DNA of 6,268 nt from Alphaproteobacteria bacterium. Its GTDB lineage: Bacteria > Pseudomonadota > Alphaproteobacteria > Micavibrionales > UBA1664. The notes beneath the pieces are model-generated. The model was not told the origin of the DNA, ran no database searches, and worked only from the letters and a program-made list of their open reading frames with translations. The translations under genes were made by a program, and so were the position numbers. Positions 1-6,268 of this stretch are shown here, one piece after another. How positions within the stretch are numbered: the stretch's first letter is position 1; each line of letters starts with the position of its first letter. The stretch is taken from contig NVSI01000046.1 in assembly GCA_002401195.1 (NCBI GenBank), positions 3,150 to 9,417 on the forward strand, written 5' to 3'.

Positions 1-56
1 TTTTCGGACATGATTTTTGCCTCTGGTGAGACGAGTTCAAATTGAAATTGTGCCAT
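1..56 (-). CDS. atpC: ATP synthase F1 epsilon subunit, N-terminal fragment cut by window edge
   Basis: Only the first 18 codons are in the window. They read MAQFQFELVSPEAKIMSE, which matches the start of the epsilon beta-sandwich domain (the usual 'F-E-L-V-S-P-E-x-x-h-x-S-E' opening). Epsilon sits at the foot of the central stalk with gamma, couples it to the c-ring and can inhibit ATP hydrolysis. Its position last in the delta-alpha-gamma-beta-epsilon order supports the call. The start codon overlaps the stop of the preceding small gene by one base (TAATG), and no strong Shine-Dalgarno is visible upstream. Its translation therefore probably depends on ribosomes finishing the small gene. The rest of the gene lies beyond the left edge. 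Confidence 0.93.
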   Translation of the reverse strand, partial: MAQFQFELVSPEAKIMSE

Positions 57-286
57 TATATTGCGTACTTATCTATTTTCATTGCGTTTAAAGCCGTCAA
101 GCCAGCACCCAAGGCGCCAGCATAACTAAACGCCATAAGAGTTAAAACAGAAGAGCCTTCTAAACCAAGTCCCAAATGAGCCACAGCACCAAAACCGGCC
201 GCTGCGCCCGCTGGAACAACAATGGTCGCGGCCAAAAAACTGGCTGAGGCGAATGCTGTTTTTGCAAAGTTTTTAAAATTCTTCAC
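56..286 (-). CDS. Small hydrophobic protein of unknown function between atpD and atpC
   Basis: This is a 76-residue protein that I do not recognise. The start is taken as GTG at 286-284 because an AGAAGGG Shine-Dalgarno (302-296) lies about 9 bases upstream; in-frame codons further up run through atpD in another frame. The N-terminus is basic (K2, K5, K9), followed by a hydrophobic stretch at about 11-36 rich in Ala and Gly. Next comes a short loop with His37 and Glu43, a second hydrophobic stretch at about 47-66, and a polar tail (K70, D72, K73). It could be a helical hairpin with both ends in the cytoplasm, or the first stretch could be a Sec signal peptide, since it contains a PAGAAAG-type candidate cleavage region. 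It follows atpD after 28 bases and its TAA overlaps the atpC ATG, which indicates co-translation with the ATP synthase. A role in assembly or membrane docking of F1 is inference from context only. Confidence 0.8.
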   Translation of the reverse strand: MKNFKNFAKTAFASASFLAATIVVPAGAAAGFGAVAHLGLGLEGSSVLTLMAFSYAGALGAGLTALNAMKIDKYAI

Positions 287-295
287 GGTTAAAAT

Positions 296-302
296 CCCTT
301 CT
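296..302 (-). promoter_or_regulatory. Ribosome binding site deciding the GTG start of the small membrane gene
   Basis: AGAAGGG on the minus strand lies 9 bases before the GTG at 286-284, in the short gap after the tandem atpD stop codons (TAATAA at 317-312). It is the best ribosome binding site in this gap and the main reason for placing the start there. Confidence 0.65.
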
Positions 303-314
303 CTATAACGGTTA

Positions 315-1986
<1,672 letters not shown>

Positions 1987-1990
<4 letters not shown>

Positions 1991-2895
1991 GACACGGCCT
2001 CCGCACCAGAAATGATCTCGATCAATTCTTTTGTAATATAGGCCTGACGCGCACGGTTATATTGCAAAGTCAGATCTTTAATTTTATCACCGGCATTGCG
2101 CGTTGCACTATCCATCGCCGTCATACGTGCCGCTTGCTCCCCTGCCGCACTATCAAGGAGTGCGCTGAAAATCTGCACTGAAATATTCCGTGGCAATAAT
2201 TCGTTTAAAATTTCCTCTTCATCAGGTTCAAAACCGTATGGAGTCTCATTCGATGCTGCCTCGGCATTGTCTTCCATCTTGTCGATTGTTTCCTCGCGGA
2301 ATGTGAATGGAATAAGTTGAGATGCCGTTGGAACTTGCTCTAAAATCGAACGGAATTGGTTCCCAAGAACAGAACACACATCAAATTCGCCCTCTTCGAA
2401 AAGAGCAAGAACATATTCAGACACTTCGGACACTTCGGAGAACTGAACAACGCCAGAACGACCAATATCCATAAAAGACTTAACGATTAAATCCTTGTAG
2501 TCACGTTTAAGAAATTCATATCCCTTACGACCCACAGTTACGATTTTAATTGTTTTACCAGCCTTCGTCAGTCCCGCAATCATTGTCTTTGTTTGACGCA
2601 AAAGATTTCCGTTAAATCCACCGCATAAACCGCGGTCAGACGTCACAACCAATAAAAGATGGACTTGATCCTCGCCCGTTCCCGCCAATAATGGCGACGT
2701 TCCCGCGCCGATATTGACACCCGCCGCAACGCGCGCCATCACTTCGGCCATGGATTTCGCATAAGGCTGTGACGCCTCTGCTTTTTCCTGAGCCTTTTTC
2801 AATTTTGACGCCGCAACCATTTTCATCGCCGAGGTAATTTTTCTCGTCGACTTAACGGATACGATACGGTCTCTGTAATCTTTTAAACTCGGCAT
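1987..2895 (-). CDS. atpG: ATP synthase F1 subunit gamma
   Basis: This is the central rotor shaft of F1, which turns inside the alpha3beta3 ring and couples to epsilon and the c-ring. The 302-residue product is slightly longer than the usual 285-295. The N-terminal helix [20 protein letters not shown] with [16 protein letters not shown] (1-36) and the C-terminal helix ([38 protein letters not shown], about 255-295) are the coiled-coil pair typical of gamma. The conserved [10 protein letters not shown] is at 86-95. The start is ATG at 2895 with AGAGGG 5 bases upstream; that site overlaps the atpA stop codon. An exact 9-bp tandem (TCCGAAGTG twice, 2439-2422) encodes SEVSEV at residues 153-158. 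The region at 205-231 is very acidic. The stop overlaps the start of the following small gene. Confidence 0.98.
1998..2002 (-). promoter_or_regulatory. Shine-Dalgarno inside the atpG 3' end for the 71-residue gene
   Basis: GGAGG on the minus strand, embedded in the Ala-Glu-Ala codons near the end of atpG, lies 7 bases from the ATG at 1990. It allows independent initiation in addition to coupling through the ATGA overlap. Confidence 0.75.
2422..2439 (-). repeat. 9-bp tandem duplication inside atpG
   Basis: On the minus strand the unit TCCGAAGTG occurs twice back to back, in frame, giving Ser-Glu-Val twice (residues 153-158 of gamma) followed by a diverged TCTGAA. It looks like a recent in-frame slippage event in the middle of the gamma globular domain. 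Such a change would add three residues without breaking the protein. Confidence 0.7.
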
Positions 2896-2904
2896 TTATA
2901 CCCT

Positions 2905-4437
2905 CTAACCTGCAAAACCTTTAGTGAACTCACCGATAAAGTCATGAAGACGTTTATCAAGATCATCATCCAATTTTTCTTTGGTTGCGATATCGTTCAA
3001 GATATCTTTTCCGCTTGAACGCAATTCAGACAAAAGGCTTGCTTCATAGGCCGTCACTTGTTTTGTATCAACACCGTCAAGGTATCCCTTAACACCCGCA
3101 AATAATACGGCCACTTGCTCTTCCATCAATAATGGAGAATATTGTGGTTGTTTCAACAATTCAGTCAAACGCGCACCACGAGCCAGCAATTTCTGTGTCG
3201 ATGCATCCAAATCAGATGCGAACTGAGCGAACGCTTCCATTTCACGATATTGCGCCAATTCCAATTTAATGGAACCAGACACCTGTTTCATCGCCTTAAC
3301 CTGCGCCGCAGAACCAACACGAGATACAGACAAACCAACGTTAATCGCAGGGCGGATCCCTTTAAAGAACAAGTTTGTCTCAAGGAAAATCTGACCATCT
3401 GTAATCGAAATCACGTTTGTCGGAATATACGCTGACACGTCACCCGCCTGCGTTTCAATGATTGGCAATGCCGTCATTGACCCAGAACCATGATCTTCGT
3501 TCAATTTACATGAACGCTCCAAAAGGCGTGAGTGAATATAGAAAACGTCACCTGGGTACGCTTCACGACCAGGAGGACGACGAAGAAGCAATGACATCTG
3601 ACGATACGCCACGGCTTGTTTTGATAAATCATCGTAAATAATCAAGGCATGTTGACCATTGTCACGGAAATGTTCCGCCATTGTACATCCAACATAAGGC
3701 GCCAAGAACTGCATCGGTGCAGGATCAGAAGCCGTCGCGGCCACAACAATAGAATATTCCATTGCGCCTTCTTCTTCTAGCTTACGAACCAATTGAGCCA
3801 CAGTCGAACGTTTCTGTCCGATCGCAACATAAACACAGAACATTTTTTTAGAGTCATCACCAGTGGCGTGTGTTGCCTTCTGGTTCAAAATCGCATCAAC
3901 CGCAACCGCAGTTTTACCTGTTTGACGGTCACCAATAATCAATTCACGTTGACCACGTCCAACGGGAACCAAGGCATCAATCGCTTTAATTCCTGTAGAC
4001 ATCGGCTCATGCACTGATTTACGAGGCATAATGCCTGGCGCCTTCACTTCAACACGACTTGTTTTTTTAGATTTAATGGGGCCTTTACCATCAATGGGTT
4101 GTCCCAAACCGTCAACAACACGGCCAAGCAATTCTGGCCCAACAGGCACAGATACAATTTCACCCGTACGACGAACCATATCGCCTTCTTTAATTCCACG
4201 GTCATCACCAAAAACAACAATACCGACATTATCATCAGCAAGGTTCAAGGCCATGCCTTTAACGCCACCAGGAAATTCAACCATTTCACCCGCTTGAACG
4301 TTATCCATACCATAAACATTGGCAACCCCGTCACCGATTGAAAGAACTTGTCCAACTTCGGCAACACTTGCCTGATTATCAAGGTCTTTAATCTGTGCCT
4401 TTAAAACACTGGAGATTTCAGATGCTTTTAATTCCAT
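2905..4437 (-). CDS. atpA: ATP synthase F1 subunit alpha
   Basis: This is the non-catalytic nucleotide-binding subunit that alternates with beta in the F1 ring and supplies the arginine finger to the catalytic site. The 510-residue length is standard for Alphaproteobacteria. The N-terminal helix that contacts delta comes first ([15 protein letters not shown]), then the beta-barrel (about 25-95). The P-loop GDRQTGKT is at 169-176, with Walker B LIIYDD at 265-270. The family signature [17 protein letters not shown] (363-379) contains the arginine finger R373. The C-terminal helical bundle runs from about 380. The start is ATG at 4437 with AAGGA about 10 bases upstream. It lies 31 bases after atpH and 9 bases before atpG. 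No key residue is missing. Confidence 0.99.
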   Translation of the reverse strand: MELKASEISSVLKAQIKDLDNQASVAEVGQVLSIGDGVANVYGMDNVQAGEMVEFPGGVKGMALNLADDNVGIVVFGDDRGIKEGDMVRRTGEIVSVPVGPELLGRVVDGLGQPIDGKGPIKSKKTSRVEVKAPGIMPRKSVHEPMSTGIKAIDALVPVGRGQRELIIGDRQTGKTAVAVDAILNQKATHATGDDSKKMFCVYVAIGQKRSTVAQLVRKLEEEGAMEYSIVVAATASDPAPMQFLAPYVGCTMAEHFRDNGQHALIIYDDLSKQAVAYRQMSLLLRRPPGREAYPGDVFYIHSRLLERSCKLNEDHGSGSMTALPIIETQAGDVSAYIPTNVISITDGQIFLETNLFFKGIRPAINVGLSVSRVGSAAQVKAMKQVSGSIKLELAQYREMEAFAQFASDLDASTQKLLARGARLTELLKQPQYSPLLMEEQVAVLFAGVKGYLDGVDTKQVTAYEASLLSELRSSGKDILNDIATKEKLDDDLDKRLHDFIGEFTKGFAG

Positions 4438-4468
4438 TTGTCTCTTTTCCTTACTACGTTAAAACTTA

Positions 4469-5032
4469 TTAAGCCGCATTCGCGCCTGTTAATTGTCTTT
4501 CTAATTTATCCAACTTTGTTTTGATGGATCCATCAATCAATGTTGATTCAACCTGTATCACCAAACCGCCAATCAAGCTTTCATCCACGGAAGAGTGCAT
4601 AATCACATCCTTACCAAGAACAGCCTTAATTTGAGTTTGAATGTTTTTTTGATCTGTCGCCGTCAATTGACGAGCCGTTGCAATACTCACAGGTACAACA
4701 CCTGATTGCTGCGCCAGAAAGCTTTCTGTTTCCGCAACGATTGTCGGCAATATATTCAAACGGCGATTTTCAATTAATAATTTCAAAAAATTCACAACAG
4801 GCGTTTTAAATTTCGCCTTTTTTGCCAAGGCCTCAACCGTTGCCGTCTGTACATCTTTTGAATAAAGCGGTGACGCGATAAATTGCGCAAGATCATCTGA
4901 CGAAGAAATCATAGCGCCTAATTCAGCGATGTTTTTCGCCATAGCGTCCAAGTCAGCCTTCTTTTCCGCCGCGGCAAACAACGAGCCTACATAGCGTTTA
5001 GCAATTTTTTTCTGAGCAAGTGATTGACTCAC
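4469..5032 (-). CDS. atpH: ATP synthase F1 subunit delta (OSCP homologue)
   Basis: Delta caps the alpha3beta3 ring and ties it to the peripheral stalk (b subunits) as part of the stator. The 187-residue length is normal. The N-terminal helical domain opens with IAKRYVGSLFAAAEKK (10-25), and a central stretch reads FLKLLIENRRLNILP (82-96). The C-terminal signature DESLIGGLVIQVESTLID (150-167) is typical of the family. Translation starts at GTG (5032), chosen because GAGGA (5042-5038) is 5 bases upstream and the protein begins where the family does. It is the first gene of the F1 operon: the gene upstream is not an ATP synthase gene, so F0 must be encoded elsewhere. Expression is probably driven from the 5033-5128 gap. 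Confidence 0.97.
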   Translation of the reverse strand: MSQSLAQKKIAKRYVGSLFAAAEKKADLDAMAKNIAELGAMISSSDDLAQFIASPLYSKDVQTATVEALAKKAKFKTPVVNFLKLLIENRRLNILPTIVAETESFLAQQSGVVPVSIATARQLTATDQKNIQTQIKAVLGKDVIMHSSVDESLIGGLVIQVESTLIDGSIKTKLDKLERQLTGANAA

Positions 5033-5071
5033 GTTTATCCTCGATTTTTAAATTTGTTATTGTTGAGTGAG

Positions 5072-5100
5072 GATTTAGCACGCCACCACCTATAATTCAA
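5072..5100 (-). promoter_or_regulatory. Candidate promoter of the atp operon
   Basis: On the minus strand, TTGAAT (5100-5095, within CTTGAAT), a 17-base spacer and TAAATC (5077-5072) resemble -35 and -10 boxes. The -35 fits the alphaproteobacterial CTTGAC preference, but the -10 is weak. It would give a leader of about 30 bases before the atpH GTG. It is the best candidate in the 5033-5128 gap, which otherwise has an AT-rich stretch near 5045-5060 and the palindrome at 5114-5129. Read-through from the upstream traX-like gene is also possible because no terminator is seen. Confidence 0.4.
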
Positions 5101-5113
5101 GGGTAAAGAATGC

Positions 5114-5129
5114 ATTTTGTGCACAAAAT
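5114..5129. promoter_or_regulatory. Perfect 16-bp palindrome upstream of the atp operon, possible operator
   Basis: ATTTTGTGCACAAAAT is an exact inverted repeat with no spacer. It ends on the first base of the traX-like stop codon (5131-5129) and sits 13 bases upstream of the candidate -35 of the atp operon. The symmetry suits a dimeric transcription factor of helix-turn-helix type. As RNA it could form at most a short AT-rich stem with a 4-base loop and no U tract, so it is not a convincing terminator. I cannot assign the regulator. Confidence 0.5.
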
Positions 5130-5908
5130 TATTGATAAAATCCCGTGATAAACAATCCCCAAAACGCAATTTTAAACACAAGCAAGTGAACCACATAAAT
5201 TTCCAAAGACTGACGCCCGCAAAATTGAAGGAATGCCGTTTTTGCAGTGCCCGTTATTTGCGGGATCGTTTCGACCTTTAACTGAGAGAGCAACGCCGTC
5301 ATCCCCGCCAGCGCGACAAAAGCGGCCACCGATTGCGCAAACGAAAACCCAAACGCCGAACTTTGAAGAAGAGAGCAAGACAAAAGAACGACGACCGATA
5401 AAATCTTGTAATCCGTTTTTGTGAAAAACGTGAACCGTTCAATTTTTCTACGGTTTTTCGTGATATAGCCAAATATTCCGCACAAAACAGCCAATGTTCC
5501 ATACTCCACAATCATATTCGTGGTTATAAAACAAAATGCCAATATGATAGCCGACAACCAAAACAAGTAACGCGACTTCATAACAAACACCATGACAGGG
5601 TCAATCAGTAATCGCAGAAATATAAGCGTGACCAAGACATTCATCGAGAACACGCTTCCCATTAATGCAAAATCAGTAACAGCCAAGGCCAGCGCACCAA
5701 TCATCCACGTTTTAGGAATGTCCCGAGACGACGCATAACCAACAAGGAAGAACCAGATCGGCGCCCCACCCAATCGACCGACAACGCGAAACCATGGCGC
5801 CTCAGGAAAGAAATAGAACCCAACATGATCCAAAATCATACAGATCACGGCAAATGTTTTAATGAGGTCAAGTGTCGTGACGCCCGTGGGGAGTGTTTTG
5901 GAAGTCAT
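5129..5908 (-). CDS. TraX-family multi-pass membrane protein
   Basis: Residues 12-30 (TLDLIKTFAVICMILDHVG), with the Asp27-His28 pair, R41 and R45, and PIWFFLVGY at 50-58, match the opening of the TraX family. F-plasmid TraX is the inner-membrane protein that N-acetylates pilin; many chromosomal members have unknown substrates. About seven to nine hydrophobic segments follow. A C-terminal GRQSLEIYVVHLL block (231-243) resembles the 'S-L-x-I-Y-x-x-H' helix of TraX and acyltransferase-like membrane proteins. The length from the chosen ATG is 259 residues. That start gives a normal family N-terminus but has no Shine-Dalgarno. Alternatives are ATG at 5935, or TTG at 5989, which has GAGGGG 7 bases upstream (6002-5997) and would add 27 residues. 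The stop lies 96 bases before atpH on the same strand. No conjugation genes are nearby, so an envelope acylation role is inference. Confidence 0.8.
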   Translation of the reverse strand: MTSKTLPTGVTTLDLIKTFAVICMILDHVGFYFFPEAPWFRVVGRLGGAPIWFFLVGYASSRDIPKTWMIGALALAVTDFALMGSVFSMNVLVTLIFLRLLIDPVMVFVMKSRYLFWLSAIILAFCFITTNMIVEYGTLAVLCGIFGYITKNRRKIERFTFFTKTDYKILSVVVLLSCSLLQSSAFGFSFAQSVAAFVALAGMTALLSQLKVETIPQITGTAKTAFLQFCGRQSLEIYVVHLLVFKIAFWGLFITGFYQ

Positions 5909-5967
5909 AAAAAGAATAGTACCAACATCGGCCATATAACGAAAGATGTAAAACACTGCCCTCTTTC

Positions 5968-5996
5968 TTGACTTTACGTAAGTTAGCAACTATAGT
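5968..5996 (+). promoter_or_regulatory. Strong sigma70-type promoter for the plus-strand gene
   Basis: TTGACT (5968-5973), exactly 17 bases, then TATAGT (5991-5996): five of six matches in each box at optimal spacing, with the -35 preceded by C as favoured in Alphaproteobacteria. Transcription would begin near 6003, giving a leader of about 30 bases to the ATG at 6033. It overlaps the upstream end of the divergent traX-like gene and any TTG start at 5989. Confidence 0.8.
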
Positions 5997-6032
5997 CCCC
6001 TCAATATAAATAGCCAAAATGAGGAACCCATC

Positions 6033-6268
6033 ATGGAAAACGCCGGTAAAAAATCAATCAAGAATATATTCAACGCATTTTCACCATTACATGTCATGGG
6101 CGCAACCATCCTCGTTTCAAGCCTCGCATCCGGCATAGGCGCGTACATCACTGGGCACTATAACGGGGCAAAAACTGCCTATTCAAAGGGTTTTACAGAA
6201 GGATACGCCTTTAGAGGAGCGTCCGACCATGCGACTAAACATCTAAGAGAAGAAGAAGCCCGCAAGAA
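6033..6268 (+). CDS. Small membrane protein of unknown function, C-terminus cut by window edge
   Basis: The frame is open from ATG at 6033 to the right edge (78 codons plus two bases). GAGGA at 6021-6025 lies 7 bases before the ATG, and a near-consensus promoter is just upstream, so the gene is credible despite being incomplete. The N-terminus is basic (KKSIKN, 6-11), followed by a single hydrophobic segment at about 19-40 (HVMGATILVSSLASGIGAYI). Then comes an aromatic and glycine-rich stretch (YNGAKTAYSKGFTEGYAF, 43-60, with a Y-x-x-G-F-x-x-G-Y pattern) and a charged end (HLREEEARK). This suggests an inner-membrane anchor with a soluble helical tail. I do not recognise the family. It diverges from the traX-like gene with 124 bases between the chosen starts. 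Confidence 0.75.
   Translation, partial: MENAGKKSIKNIFNAFSPLHVMGATILVSSLASGIGAYITGHYNGAKTAYSKGFTEGYAFRGASDHATKHLREEEARK

Noticed and set aside
56..286. The small hydrophobic protein as an ATP synthase c subunit (AtpE), since it has about the right length and a possible helical hairpin
   Set aside because: There is no Asp or Glu in the middle of the second hydrophobic segment, the polar R-Q/N-P loop is absent, and the basic N-terminus differs. It cannot be a proton-carrying c subunit as read.
4031..4297. Open frames antisense to atpA, and similar ones across atpD, atpG and the traX-like gene
   Set aside because: They are shadows of strongly conserved coding frames, with no plausible ribosome binding sites or recognisable protein features.
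5114..5129. The 16-bp palindrome as an intrinsic terminator of the traX-like gene
   Set aside because: As RNA it gives only about 6 AT-rich pairs around a 4-base loop, with no GC-rich stem and no U tract after it in the minus-strand direction.

Overview
This window carries the F1 sector of an F-type ATP synthase on the minus strand, in the order atpH (delta), atpA (alpha), atpG (gamma), atpD (beta), atpC (epsilon, cut by the left edge). No F0 genes (atpB, atpE, atpF) stand upstream of atpH. An F1-only HAGDC operon separate from F0 is the usual arrangement in Alphaproteobacteria, and the protein sequences look alphaproteobacterial (for example the N- and C-terminal ends of gamma and the delta C-terminal signature). 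Base composition is moderate and rather AT-leaning for that class. I cannot name a genus.

Layout from right to left, following minus-strand transcription. A short gene on the plus strand (6033 to the right edge) encodes a small single-pass membrane protein behind a very good sigma70-type promoter (5968-5996). Divergent from it is a TraX-family multi-pass membrane protein (5129-5908, possibly starting as far up as 5989). A 97-base gap (5033-5128, beginning just inside the traX-like stop codon) holds a perfect 16-bp palindrome and a candidate promoter, followed by atpH, atpA and atpG.

The unexpected part is that the operon contains two extra small genes, one on each side of atpD. A 71-residue soluble-looking protein (1775-1990) starts in an ATGA overlap with the atpG stop and has a near-ideal Shine-Dalgarno inside the last atpG codons. 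A 76-residue hydrophobic protein (56-286) with two likely membrane segments, or a signal peptide plus one, lies between atpD and atpC. It begins at GTG behind a good Shine-Dalgarno and ends in a TAATG overlap with the atpC start. Both are wired into the operon by translational coupling, so they should be made together with beta and epsilon. I recognise neither family. They are the best candidates here for undescribed accessory, assembly or regulatory factors of the ATP synthase.

The remaining genes are ordinary. The alpha and beta subunits have intact Walker motifs and catalytic residues, gamma and delta are full length, and no pseudogene, mobile element, RNA gene or CRISPR array was seen. 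There is no gene-free stretch longer than 300 bases.
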